The position numbers and the translations under genes were made by a program. The notes under the pieces were generated by a model that did not search any database, was not told where the DNA came from, and worked only from the letters and a program-made list of their open reading frames with translations. From positions 2,740,001 to 2,804,000 of the forward strand of contig NZ_CP090974.1 of the NCBI RefSeq assembly GCF_021513195.1: DNA of 64,000 bases. The letters run 5' to 3'. Positions 46,880 through 56,143 of the stretch are shown piece after piece (the first letter of the stretch is position 1; each line of letters begins with the position of its first letter). Origin of the DNA: Shewanella sp. OMA3-2. Lineage in GTDB: Bacteria; Pseudomonadota; Gammaproteobacteria; Enterobacterales; Shewanellaceae.

Positions 46880-47380
46880 TCACTCAACCAGCAAGTTAAG
46901 TGCAACTTTATTGGTTTGCTTTACTTCTTCCATGACCACATATGTACGGGTATCAGAAACTGAAGGTAATTTAAGGAGCGTTTCGCCAAGTAAACGACGA
47001 TATGCCGACATATCCGGCACCCTCGTTTTGAGCAAGTAATCAAAATCCCCGGACACTAAATGACATTCCTGAACATCATCAAGCAACTGAACCGCACGAT
47101 TAAAACGGTCAAAAATATCAGGGGTATCACGATTTAAGGTAATTTCTACAAATACCAATAAAGAGGCCCCCAAATAGTGGGGATTAACTATTGCTGTATA
47201 GCCGTTTATATACCCTTGCTTTTCAAGACGCTTAACTCTTTCTAAGCAAGGGGTTGGGCTAAGGCCCACTCTTTTAGAAAGTTCGACATTTGAAATACGA
47301 CCATCCATTTGGAGTTCGTTCAAAATGTTTCTATCAATTCGGTCTAAATCTTTGATTGAATAATTTTTATTATTGGCCAT
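46880..47380 (-). CDS. lrp: Leucine-responsive regulatory protein Lrp
   Basis: A global feast/famine regulator. The 166-residue protein has the N-terminal AsnC-type helix-turn-helix (about residues 12-60: LDRIDRNILNELQMDGRISNVELSKRVGLSPTPCLERVKRL) and the C-terminal RAM domain with VSGDFDYLLKTRVPDMSAYR. It is divergent from ald, the classic Lrp-controlled alanine catabolic gene, and upstream of ftsK, matching E. coli lrp-ftsK. Confidence 0.96.
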   Translation of the reverse strand: MANNKNYSIKDLDRIDRNILNELQMDGRISNVELSKRVGLSPTPCLERVKRLEKQGYINGYTAIVNPHYLGASLLVFVEITLNRDTPDIFDRFNRAVQLLDDVQECHLVSGDFDYLLKTRVPDMSAYRRLLGETLLKLPSVSDTRTYVVMEEVKQTNKVALNLLVE

Positions 47381-47598
47381 ATTTTAAACTCCAAAACAAC
47401 ACAAAAACGACATTTGTATCTAATTTGTAACAAAAAAAAGCATGATTAACTACTTAAGCAGTACTATACTAGACAACCTTAGAACAATCACGTTCTAGGA
47501 AAATAATTAATAATAAAATTACTCGTCAATCCTACGAATAATAAATAATAAAATGGCTCGCTTATCATGCGAGTTCAATTCTAATCGAGGCTCAAAAT

Positions 47599-48714
47599 AT
47601 GATTATTGGTGTACCAACAGAAATCAAAAACCATGAATACCGCGTTGGCATGGTTCCCTCAAGTGTTCGCGAATTGACGATTAAAGGTCATGATGTTTTT
47701 GTTCAATCTGATGCTGGTATGGGTATTGGCTTTACTGATCAAGATTATTCTGATGCAGGTGCGACAATTTTAGCCACCGCTGCAGACGTTTTTGCTAAAT
47801 CAGACATGATTGTAAAAGTAAAAGAGCCGCAAGCGATTGAACGAGCCATGTTACGTCACGACCAAATTTTATTTACTTATTTACACCTTGCACCAGATTT
47901 AGCACAAACTGAAGATTTAGTTAAAAGTGGCGCTGTATGTATTGCCTATGAAACCGTTACCGATGAGCGTGGTGGCTTGCCTTTACTGGCGCCAATGTCT
48001 GAAGTCGCTGGTCGCATGTCTATTCAAGCCGGTGCTCGTGCGCTAGAGAAATCACTTGGTGGCCGTGGCATGTTACTGGGTGGAGTACCTGGTGTAGAGC
48101 CAGCTAAAGTTGTGATTATTGGTGGTGGCATGGTTGGAACCAATGCTGCACAAATGGCTGTTGGTATGGGGGCCGATGTAGTTGTTCTTGACCGCAGCAT
48201 TGATGCTCTACGACGCTTAAATGTGCAGTTTGGCTCAGCAGTCAAAGCGATTTACTCAACTGCAGATGCGATTGAACGTCATGTGCTTGAAGCGGATTTA
48301 GTGATTGGCGGTGTATTAGTGCCAGGCGCTGCGGCACCTAAACTTATCACCAAAGACATGGTCAAGCGTATGAAGCCAGGCAGTGCTATTGTAGACGTTG
48401 CTATTGACCAAGGTGGGTGTGTAGAAACCTCTCATGCAACAACCCACCAAGACCCTACTTATATCGTTGATGATGTGGTTCACTATTGTGTTGCTAACAT
48501 GCCTGGCGCGGTTGCTCGCACCTCAACGTTTGCACTAAATAACGCCACCCTGCCTTATATCATTAAGTTAGCTAACCAAGGATATAAGCAAGCATTATTA
48601 AACGACAAACACTTCCTCAATGGCTTAAACGTCATGCATGGCAAGATTGTATGTAAAGAAGTGGCTGAAGCTCTTTCACTTCCCTTTACCGACCCAAAAA
48701 GTTTACTTGCTTAA
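47599..48714 (+). CDS. ald: Alanine dehydrogenase
   Basis: The enzyme converts L-alanine, NAD and water to pyruvate, ammonia and NADH in the cytoplasm. The 371-residue protein is standard length. Substrate-site residues are Arg15, Lys75 (VKVKEP) and His96 (YLHLAPD), and the NAD site [10 protein letters not shown] is near residue 175. It is divergent from lrp; the 218-base AT-rich spacer (47381-47598) is a likely Lrp target, though no site can be assigned by eye. A terminator follows. Confidence 0.97.
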   Translation: MIIGVPTEIKNHEYRVGMVPSSVRELTIKGHDVFVQSDAGMGIGFTDQDYSDAGATILATAADVFAKSDMIVKVKEPQAIERAMLRHDQILFTYLHLAPDLAQTEDLVKSGAVCIAYETVTDERGGLPLLAPMSEVAGRMSIQAGARALEKSLGGRGMLLGGVPGVEPAKVVIIGGGMVGTNAAQMAVGMGADVVVLDRSIDALRRLNVQFGSAVKAIYSTADAIERHVLEADLVIGGVLVPGAAAPKLITKDMVKRMKPGSAIVDVAIDQGGCVETSHATTHQDPTYIVDDVVHYCVANMPGAVARTSTFALNNATLPYIIKLANQGYKQALLNDKHFLNGLNVMHGKIVCKEVAEALSLPFTDPKSLLA

Positions 48715-48734
48715 AAAGCTTAAACATATAAATT

Positions 48735-48763
48735 AAAATACCGCTAAATAGCGGTATTTTTTT
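48735..48763 (+). terminator. Terminator of ald
   Basis: A perfect 11-bp stem (AAAATACCGCT at 48735-48745, AGCGGTATTTT at 48750-48760) with loop AAAT is followed by a T run. It begins 20 bases after the ald stop. Confidence 0.92.
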
Positions 48764-48874
48764 GTCTATAAAAATGGGTTCTAAAAATTATACTGCGTTC
48801 CATCTGAGTCATCAGATAAAAATCTATTTGATCCAGTTTAAAAAAAGCTTACTGATCCGATGCCAGGTTGCCCA

Positions 48875-51136
48875 TTATTGGCGTAATATCAAATGAAGGA
48901 AATCAGCTTTAGGCATAGGTTTATAGAAGAAATAGCCCTGCACTGCGGGGATATTCAGCTGGTTAACAAAGTCTAACTGACTCTGAGTTTCAACCCCTTC
49001 TGCTACCACTGTCAAATCAAGCGCCTTACTCATGCTCACAATAGCCTCGACTAACGCCTTATGTCTAGGGTCAGTCTCAAGCTGTTGTATAAATGACTTA
49101 TCAATTTTAATTTGATCAACGGGGAAGTTAACTAAGTATGACAAGGATGAATAACCCGTACCAAAATCATCTATTGAAATCTGTATCCCTCTTTGACGTA
49201 GTGTAGAGAGTACTTCACACACTTCAGATTGCTGTTTCATCATCAGTGATTCTGTAATTTCTAAGGTGATCATCTCATAAGGAAACACATCAATATTGTG
49301 TGTTTGAACGACACTATCAAAAAACTGTAAAAATCGCTTTTGAAGCTCAGCTGACCAAAACTCTAATGTGGAAACATTAATCGATATTGGAATAATTAAG
49401 TTATGCTTCTTTAACTCCATGGCGGTAATAACCGCTTCAGTTTTAACCCACTCACCAATTTCAACAATCAAACCTGATTGTTCGGCAATAGGAATAAATT
49501 CAGCAGGCGAAATGTACTTGTCATTATGACACCAACGCAATAACGCCTCTACTTTAATCACTTTGCCACTCAGTGGCTCAACTATGGGTTGATAATATAA
49601 TTCGAACTCATTTTTGCTAATCGCTTTTTTTAAATAAAAATGCAATTGCGCCGTGCGCTCGGCTTCTAATTGTATTTCCTGGTTAAAAAACTGGTGACAA
49701 TTGCGGCCTATCGCTTTGGCATTATACATAGCTTGGCTAGCACAATTGAGCATAAGTTCCACGCTGGTTGCATCACTAGGGAATGACGCGAACCCGCTAC
49801 TCAGAGTTAGCGATATAAATTGATTACAAATAATCATTTCTTTCCCTATCGCCTCTGCCAGTCTTTGAGCAAACTCTGATAACTTATCTGAGCTTTGGTG
49901 ACCAGGTAATACGATCGCAAATTCATCAGCAGCGATTCGGCAAGGTAAACTATTCTCAGGAATAACTTCCAGCAGCCGTTTACCTACTCGGCACAAGACT
50001 TCATCACCATTATCAGCCCCTAAGGAATCATTAATTTGCTTAAAATGGTCTAAATCTAGGATCATCAAACTGAACTGTGATTGACCGTGCGCAGCGCTAC
50101 TTTGGCTGATTAATGTTTGTAATTTTTTAAATAAATACTTTCGATTAGCTAACCCAGTAAGTTGATCATAATGATTTTGAAAGTCGATTAATTTTTCAGC
50201 TATTTTTCTAGCCGAGATATCGGTAATCATCCAAGCATAACAATTTTGCTGTGTTAACGAATCACAAACAACAGTAACAACCAGCTCAATATCGATAATA
50301 TCATCAGCGGCTTTAAAGCCTTTTAATTCTCCAACCCAAGAAAGTCCACGGTTAATGAAGGAGAATAACTCATCAACAAGTGCTTGCTCTGAATATTGTA
50401 AATAAGCCTTAATATCAAAGGTCTTATTTTTATGGTCATAAAGGGAGGTTGAGCTAATAAAGCTTGGATTTGCAGATAAAACAGCATTTTGTTCGTTAGT
50501 GATAACTAATGCTATGGGTAAATTTTCAAAAATTTTTCGGCTCAAACGCTGTAAATGTAAACCTCGACTACGCTCAATAGCTAAACTTGCTAACCTGGCC
50601 GCCTCTTGAATTAAGTTTAAATCTTGCTCAGTGGGTGATTTTACTGTGTCGTAGTACATAGCAAATGTACCTAATACACAATTTTCGGTATCAAAAATAG
50701 GCTCTGACCAACAGGATTTCAACCCTGCTTTAAGAGGTAAAGACTTATAATCAACCCAATTTGGATCTGTTTCAATATCTTCAACTATCACCCTTTGTTG
50801 TAAATGCGCAGCAGTACCGCATGAACCAACGTTAGGACCAATAAAGATACCATTAATGGCATCATTATATTCGCTCGGTAGATTAGGCGCCGCACCGGAC
50901 AATAACCTTTTGCCATCATCACTGAGTAATAACACGGATGCACGGGTGCCCACTTTTTGGGCTTCGATTAACAGCACCAAAGCCTGTAAAATTTCACCTA
51001 AAGACACGCCTTCAAGCACCATATTTAAAATAGTGCTATAACGTTCAATGCTGGACTTGTATTGTGCGGTTAATACTAACTCGGACACAAGCTTGGTATC
51101 TGGTCGACCTAAATCCATGTCACTCCATATAGACAA
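48875..51136 (-). CDS. GAF-PAS-GGDEF-EAL cyclic-di-GMP protein, probably phosphodiesterase
   Basis: A 753-residue cytoplasmic signalling protein without TM segments. The GAF domain is near residues 40-190 (PNVGSCGTAAHLQQRVIVEDIETDPNW). A PAS domain lies near 200-315, GGDEF at about 320-485 and EAL at about 495-750. The GGDEF signature is degenerate, AADEF at 402-406, so cyclase activity is doubtful. The EAL domain is intact: EALLRW (530-535), the metal and catalytic residues in ITLEITES, DDFGTG (656-661), the KIDKSF lysine, and VVAEGVE (Glu713). It therefore likely degrades c-di-GMP, with the degenerate GGDEF possibly acting as a GTP sensor. It is monocistronic. Confidence 0.9.
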   Translation of the reverse strand: MSIWSDMDLGRPDTKLVSELVLTAQYKSSIERYSTILNMVLEGVSLGEILQALVLLIEAQKVGTRASVLLLSDDGKRLLSGAAPNLPSEYNDAINGIFIGPNVGSCGTAAHLQQRVIVEDIETDPNWVDYKSLPLKAGLKSCWSEPIFDTENCVLGTFAMYYDTVKSPTEQDLNLIQEAARLASLAIERSRGLHLQRLSRKIFENLPIALVITNEQNAVLSANPSFISSTSLYDHKNKTFDIKAYLQYSEQALVDELFSFINRGLSWVGELKGFKAADDIIDIELVVTVVCDSLTQQNCYAWMITDISARKIAEKLIDFQNHYDQLTGLANRKYLFKKLQTLISQSSAAHGQSQFSLMILDLDHFKQINDSLGADNGDEVLCRVGKRLLEVIPENSLPCRIAADEFAIVLPGHQSSDKLSEFAQRLAEAIGKEMIICNQFISLTLSSGFASFPSDATSVELMLNCASQAMYNAKAIGRNCHQFFNQEIQLEAERTAQLHFYLKKAISKNEFELYYQPIVEPLSGKVIKVEALLRWCHNDKYISPAEFIPIAEQSGLIVEIGEWVKTEAVITAMELKKHNLIIPISINVSTLEFWSAELQKRFLQFFDSVVQTHNIDVFPYEMITLEITESLMMKQQSEVCEVLSTLRQRGIQISIDDFGTGYSSLSYLVNFPVDQIKIDKSFIQQLETDPRHKALVEAIVSMSKALDLTVVAEGVETQSQLDFVNQLNIPAVQGYFFYKPMPKADFLHLILRQ

Positions 51137-51249
51137 TAATTACTAGGCAAAAATTTCATCTACTACCTACTAGATTATGCACTATACTCAATATGATCAA
51201 CTCTAGTCTTAAATATATTAGCCTCTAATGAGAACTATTCCACTACTCA

Positions 51250-52464
51250 CTATTCTGAGTCTCGGCTCATTCTGGCCATATAAAAACCATCAAAGCCATG
51301 TTCTGCAACTAAAATCGTTTCATCATCTATCAAGCTAAAATGGGGGTTATCAGCTAGAAAACGATCAACTTGATTACGATTTTCATCAGGCATAATTGAA
51401 CATGTTGCATAAATCAACATCCCCCCCACCTTTACCATCCGGCTGTAACTGTCAATAATTTGCTTTTGCAGTTCAATCAATATCGGTAAACGCTCGGCTG
51501 TATCGCGCCATTTTGAATCAGGGTTACGTTTTAGCACCCCAAGCCCTGAACAAGGCACATCAAGTAATACTCGGTCCGCAGTCAGCTTTAACCGTTTAAT
51601 GGTTTTAGAGCTAGCAATAATGCGGGTTTCAACATTATGCGCACCGGCTCTTTTAGCACGGGTTTTAAGGTTATCAAGTTTCCATTGCTCAATATCCATC
51701 GCTAATAATCGCCCTTTACCTTGCATTTGTGCGGCAATATGCAAGGTTTTACCTCCTGCACCAGCACAGGCATCAACCACACGCATCCCTGGTTTAGCAT
51801 CAACTGCAGCGGCAACAAGTTGAGATCCTGCATCTTGTTGCTCAAATAAACCTAATTTGAAACATTCGGTTCGAAACAAGGCCGAATCAGATATCACCTC
51901 TAGTGCACTGTCAACACGCTCAACTATTTGAGTATCTACACCTTCTTTGGTTAGCTTTTCCATCAAGGTTTCACGATCACACTTTAAGGTGTTCACTCGA
52001 ATATAACGCTTAGGGGCTTGCATTAATGCCGCGCGTTCAGCGGGCCATTTTTCACCTAATTGTTCATGACCTAAAATATCTAACCATTCTGGGCAGCCAT
52101 CCCATAAAGTGGGTATCGCTTTAGCTGCTTCAATATTGGCTCTCAATGTCGCTTCATCAACTTGCAATGAATATTGCATTTTAGGTAAGGCTAAATCATG
52201 GAACAGATGCCAGCCATTAAGTAATTTAGAGCCCAAACGCTCAAATTCATCCTGTTCAATGTCTACAATAAAACAGTACAGATTTAAGCGACGTAAAATA
52301 TCACCTGTCACAACAGTTATACGCGCCTGCTCAGCAGGTTCAAGCTGTAGACCAGAGAAGTTATGTGAATAGGCACGATCTAATGGCTTGCCCTGGTTTA
52401 AAACCATGGTTAACACATTTAACACCAGCTCAGAAGAACTGCCAGATAAAGAATAAGTCAGCAT
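51250..52464 (-). CDS. RsmB/NOP family RNA (cytosine-5) methyltransferase
   Basis: A SAM-dependent m5C RNA methyltransferase of 404 residues. The N-terminal ~130 residues are helical, reminiscent of the NusB-like part of RsmB. The Rossmann core holds VDACAGAGGKTLHIAA (SAM motif I), LLAMDIEQWKLDN, LLDVPCSGLGVLKRNPDSKWR with the release Cys, and YATCSIMPDENRNQV with the catalytic TCS cysteine. The substrate (rRNA position) cannot be assigned; E. coli RsmB itself is 429 residues and this protein is only related. It is monocistronic. Confidence 0.88.
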   Translation of the reverse strand: MLTYSLSGSSSELVLNVLTMVLNQGKPLDRAYSHNFSGLQLEPAEQARITVVTGDILRRLNLYCFIVDIEQDEFERLGSKLLNGWHLFHDLALPKMQYSLQVDEATLRANIEAAKAIPTLWDGCPEWLDILGHEQLGEKWPAERAALMQAPKRYIRVNTLKCDRETLMEKLTKEGVDTQIVERVDSALEVISDSALFRTECFKLGLFEQQDAGSQLVAAAVDAKPGMRVVDACAGAGGKTLHIAAQMQGKGRLLAMDIEQWKLDNLKTRAKRAGAHNVETRIIASSKTIKRLKLTADRVLLDVPCSGLGVLKRNPDSKWRDTAERLPILIELQKQIIDSYSRMVKVGGMLIYATCSIMPDENRNQVDRFLADNPHFSLIDDETILVAEHGFDGFYMARMSRDSE

Positions 52465-52546
52465 AACACTCTCAATTTAGACACAATGGATAAACAGAAA
52501 CACAATTGCGCCGATCATAGGTATTTACGTCACTGATAGCAATAAA

Positions 52547-52569
52547 AAAGCGACCTAAATGGTCGCTTT
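52547..52569. terminator. Terminator downstream of sugar transporter gene
   Basis: A perfect 9-bp stem (AAAGCGACC at 52547-52555, GGTCGCTTT at 52561-52569) with a 5-base loop is followed on the minus strand by TTTTT. It serves the transporter gene and separates it from the methyltransferase gene downstream. Confidence 0.85.
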
Positions 52570-52610
52570 ACATAGTCATATGGCTTGTTAGCTACTGAAT
52601 GTAACCTAAA

Positions 52611-53879
52611 TTACAATTTTGAGCCTTTTGCGCCATAAAACAAGATAAACCCATAACATATTACAGGTAAAATAAACGCTGGCTGTAAGCCCATACTGTC
52701 AGCCATCACACCTTGTAATAATGGGATGATTGCGCCACCAACAATGGCCAAGCATAGAATACCTGAGCCCTGTGAAGTATGTGGACCTAAATCACGTAAC
52801 GCTAGACTGAAAATAGTAGGAAACATAATTGAGTTAAATAGTCCGACCGCTAAAATAGACCACATGGCAATCATGCCTTCAGTATTCATAGCCACTAACA
52901 CTAAAGCAGCTGCCATTAATGAATTGAATGCTAACACGGTTCCCGCTGGAATTTTTTGCATTACCGCAGAGCCAATAAAGCGCCCTATCATTGCCCCACC
53001 CCAGTAATAAGCAATATAGTTAGCTGCATCAGCTTCTTTTAATCCGGCAATGTTTTCTTCACCTAAAAAGCTGACTAAAAAGCTGCCAATTGAGACTTCT
53101 GCACCCACATAAACAAAAATACCCACTGCACCTAAAACAAGGTGTAACGATTGAACAGCACTGGTTTTACCGTTGTGACTAATTTTACCGCCAACATCAG
53201 CAGGTTCATTATGTTCAACAATTTTTGGTAACGTGATTTTGGCAAAGATAGCCGCAAGCAATGCCAACATAGCCGCCAAAATTAAATAAGGTAATTTTAC
53301 CACTTCAGCTTCTGCCTGAGCATGGCTTAAGTCACCCGTTGCACCTGACGCAACGGATAAAATTAATACCGCACCAAAAAATGGCGCCACTGTAGTCCCT
53401 AATGCATTAAATGCTTGGGTTAAATTGAGTCGACTTGATGCGGTTTCAGCACTGCCTAATGCATTAACATAAGGGTTGGCTGCAACTTGTAAAATGGTGA
53501 TGCCTGAAGCAAGTACAAATAGCGCGCCTAAAAATAGCCCATATACCGCAAGCGCAGCTGCAGGATAAAACAATAAACAACCAATACTGGCAATGACTAG
53601 CCCAGTGACTATGCCTTTTTGATACCCTAGTTTTTTAACCAACATACCCGCTGGAAGTGACACTAGAAAATAGGCACCAAAGAAGCAAAATTGAATTAAC
53701 ATGGCTTCTGCATAACTCAGTGAAAATACCGATTTCAGATGAGGAATAAGAATATCGTTCAAGCAAGTAATAAACCCCCACATAAAAAACAATGAGGTTA
53801 ATGACACGAGTGCAAAACGGTAACTGCCATTGCCACCCGACGCAGAGGTATTTGTTGCACCTGATATTGTTGAAGCCAT
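52611..53879 (-). CDS. Sugar MFS transporter (FucP family)
   Basis: An inner-membrane sugar/proton symporter of 422 residues with 12 hydrophobic segments. The N-terminal [22 protein letters not shown] motif is diagnostic for the FucP/GlcP/NagP group, where the Asn and Asp of TM1 bind sugar and proton. GSFLVSFLG and [15 protein letters not shown] are also family segments. The placement next to a GH13 glucosidase and a TonB receptor suggests glucose, maltose or short maltodextrin as substrate (inference). It is 108 bases downstream of the glucosidase gene on the same strand, probably co-transcribed. Confidence 0.9.
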   Translation of the reverse strand: MASTISGATNTSASGGNGSYRFALVSLTSLFFMWGFITCLNDILIPHLKSVFSLSYAEAMLIQFCFFGAYFLVSLPAGMLVKKLGYQKGIVTGLVIASIGCLLFYPAAALAVYGLFLGALFVLASGITILQVAANPYVNALGSAETASSRLNLTQAFNALGTTVAPFFGAVLILSVASGATGDLSHAQAEAEVVKLPYLILAAMLALLAAIFAKITLPKIVEHNEPADVGGKISHNGKTSAVQSLHLVLGAVGIFVYVGAEVSIGSFLVSFLGEENIAGLKEADAANYIAYYWGGAMIGRFIGSAVMQKIPAGTVLAFNSLMAAALVLVAMNTEGMIAMWSILAVGLFNSIMFPTIFSLALRDLGPHTSQGSGILCLAIVGGAIIPLLQGVMADSMGLQPAFILPVICYGFILFYGAKGSKL

Positions 53880-53987
53880 AATTAAGGTCTCTTATTTATT
53901 GTTGTTATTGTGACACTTAAAGCGTGTTAAGTGCGGTTGTAAACTAAAACGCCATTAATCAAAGAGGTTAATGGCACAATCTTATAC

Positions 53988-55643
53988 TTATGATAAATCA
54001 GCGAAGAAACTAGCAAACGGCGGCAGTTTTATCTGCTTAGATTTATCAATCTCTCCTGCAAGTAATCCATGCTCACTGTGGATATCACCTAGCGTCACTG
54101 AACTTGGCGCATCTGAACTTAGTACCCAAGCACCTAAGTCAAAATAAGCTGTTTCAGCGGTTAAATTGAATAACACCAGCATGGCTTTATCGCTATTGTA
54201 TCGTTTAAACGCTAACACTGCCGGCGGGGCATCAATAAACTCAATATCCCCTTCTATCAATACAGCCTGATTTTTACGCCACGCTAAGAAATGACGGTAG
54301 CTATGCAATACTGAGTGTGGATCCATTTCTTGCACATCAACTGCTTGATTAGCATGTTCAGCAGGAATAGGTAACCAAGGCTGCCCTTGAGTAAAACCTG
54401 CCTGAGTCGCTGTTTTCTCCCAAGGGATTGGCGTTCGACATCCATCGCGGCCTTTAAACATTGGCCAAAATGCAATCCCAAATGGGTCTTGCAGTTGTTC
54501 AAACTCGATGGGGGCTTCTGTTAAACCTAACTCTTCACCTTGATAACTACAAATACTGCCACGTAATGAACACAGCATACCGTTAAGCATTTTGACTAAG
54601 TCGGTATTGGTTTCACCTTTGCCCCAACGAGACGCTACACGTTGTACATCATGGTTACCAATGGCCCAACATGGCCAGCCGTCACCAATACTGGCTTCTA
54701 ATTCTTCCACTGTTTGACGAATGTAGGCTGCGCTAAAATCATCGGTTAATAGCTCAAAGCTATAAGCCATGTGTAAACGATCATCACCTTGAGTATATTC
54801 AGCCATAGTCGCTAATGAGTCTTCAGAAGAGACTTCACCTAAGGTCACTGCGCCTGGGTAGCGATTAATTAATCCACGTAACTGTTCAATAAAGCCTACG
54901 GTTTGCGGACGAGTATTATTATAGTAATGATATTGATAAGCGTACGGATTGTCTTCACTAAAACCTCTTCCCTGACGCTGGTCTTTAGGTTTTGCGGGAT
55001 TATCACGCAGTTGCTCGTCGTGATAACAAAACGTAATCGCATCTAGGCGGAAGCCGTCAACGCCTTTTTTAAGCCAAAATTCGACGTTATCTAATACCGC
55101 TTGGCGTAAATCGTCGCAATGAAAGTTTAAGTCTGGTTGGCTTTTTAAGAAGTTATGTAAATAATATTGCTGACGACGAGGCTCCCATTCCCAAGCACAG
55201 CCACCAAAGATAGCCAGCCAGTTATTGGGGGCGCTACCATCGTCTTTAGGATCGGCCCATGCATACCAGTCGGCTTTAGGGTTGGTTCTGCTTTGACGAC
55301 TTTCTTCAAACCATGCATGTTGATCAGAGGTATGACTGAGTACCTGATCGATAATAATCTTAATATCTAAACGATGAGCTTTGCTAATTAACTCATCAAA
55401 GTCAGCCATAGTACCGAACATAGGGTCGATATCGCGATAATCGCTAATATCGTAACCAAAGTCTTTCATCGGTGATTTAAAAAAAGGCGAAATCCAAATT
55501 GCATCTACGTTCAGACTAGAAATGTAGTCAAGTTTAGCAATGATCCCCTGTAAGTCACCCACGCCATCATCGTTCGAATCCATCAAACTGCGTGGATAAA
55601 CTTGGTAAATTATTCCGCCGCGCCACCAGGTTACTTGACCCAT
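53988..55643 (-). CDS. GH13 alpha-glucosidase, cytoplasmic
   Basis: A 551-residue glycoside hydrolase of the oligo-1,6-glucosidase/alpha-glucosidase branch, without signal peptide, so cytoplasmic. The calcium/loop motif DSNDDGVGDLQGI (residues 22-34) starts the barrel. Catalytic residues are Asp201 (GFRLDAI, nucleophile), Glu270 (TLGEVSS, acid/base) and Asp332 (GNHDVQR). It begins with YPRSLMDSN, and a C-terminal beta domain follows from about 480. It probably hydrolyses maltose and short maltodextrins imported by the transporter next to it. A plain transglucosidase role is possible. Confidence 0.92.
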   Translation of the reverse strand: MGQVTWWRGGIIYQVYPRSLMDSNDDGVGDLQGIIAKLDYISSLNVDAIWISPFFKSPMKDFGYDISDYRDIDPMFGTMADFDELISKAHRLDIKIIIDQVLSHTSDQHAWFEESRQSRTNPKADWYAWADPKDDGSAPNNWLAIFGGCAWEWEPRRQQYYLHNFLKSQPDLNFHCDDLRQAVLDNVEFWLKKGVDGFRLDAITFCYHDEQLRDNPAKPKDQRQGRGFSEDNPYAYQYHYYNNTRPQTVGFIEQLRGLINRYPGAVTLGEVSSEDSLATMAEYTQGDDRLHMAYSFELLTDDFSAAYIRQTVEELEASIGDGWPCWAIGNHDVQRVASRWGKGETNTDLVKMLNGMLCSLRGSICSYQGEELGLTEAPIEFEQLQDPFGIAFWPMFKGRDGCRTPIPWEKTATQAGFTQGQPWLPIPAEHANQAVDVQEMDPHSVLHSYRHFLAWRKNQAVLIEGDIEFIDAPPAVLAFKRYNSDKAMLVLFNLTAETAYFDLGAWVLSSDAPSSVTLGDIHSEHGLLAGEIDKSKQIKLPPFASFFADLS

Positions 55644-55782
55644 TACATTCCCTCTAAATGATGCTTAACATCGACCCACTATTCCAATGCTGTTAAACAC
55701 ATGTTGCGACGTTATAACACGTCATCGTGATATTGTTGTTGCATTGAGGATACGTGAATAGGGAAATGCGGTTCAATAGACC

Positions 55783-55796
55783 TGCATACGTATGCA
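55783..55796. promoter_or_regulatory. Putative LacI-type operator, glucosidase side
   Basis: A perfect 14-base palindrome TGCATACGTATGCA lies 140 bases upstream of the glucosidase start. The shape (even palindrome with a central CG) is typical of LacI-family targets. The regulator is not in the window. Confidence 0.6.
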
Positions 55797-55931
55797 TAAA
55801 AATACTTTCAAAATAATTGCTTTTAAAATAGCAATATCACAAACGTATACATACACTTAAGCAATAGAACTCCTATCTTGCTCACGTTAATAAAATGTAA
55901 AGCAACCACAACTTTATTACGACAAAGCTTT

Positions 55932-55945
55932 TGAATACGTATGCA
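55932..55945. promoter_or_regulatory. Putative LacI-type operator, TonB receptor side
   Basis: TGAATACGTATGCA differs from the perfect palindrome at 55783-55796 in one base. It lies about 200 bases upstream of the TonB receptor start. The two centres are 149 bp apart. Confidence 0.55.
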
Positions 55946-56143
55946 TAATATTGTCGGCCAAACAACCCTAGGAGTAGTATCGTCACTGTTGTGCAACAAT
56001 TTGGTCATAACTTCAGCATTTACTGCAGTCAAATAAGCAGGCTGATACAAAAACACAATAAAGACTGTAACCAAAATCAAAAAGATTGCTAATACTTGAA
56101 CTCGATAAATCAAGGTTAAGCCGTCGCAAAAGGGGAACGATGA

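Larger units (their letters stand above)
55644..56143. promoter_or_regulatory. Divergent control region of the maltodextrin locus
   Basis: This 500-base spacer lies between the GH13 glucosidase (-) and the TonB receptor (+). It carries two TACGTA-centred palindromes (listed separately) and partial copies (TACGTG near 55752, ACGTATAC near 55843). An open minus-strand frame at 55823-56113 begins at TTG without a ribosome binding site and overlaps an operator; it is not called. Confidence 0.55.

Noticed and set aside
46779..47039. 86-codon plus-strand frame overlapping the 3' end of lrp
   Set aside because: It is mostly antisense to lrp, lacks a ribosome binding site and shows no recognisable protein family.
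55823..56113. 96-codon minus-strand open frame between the GH13 glucosidase and the TonB receptor
   Set aside because: It starts at TTG with no ribosome binding site, overlaps a putative operator, has no recognisable domain, and lies in a divergent promoter region.
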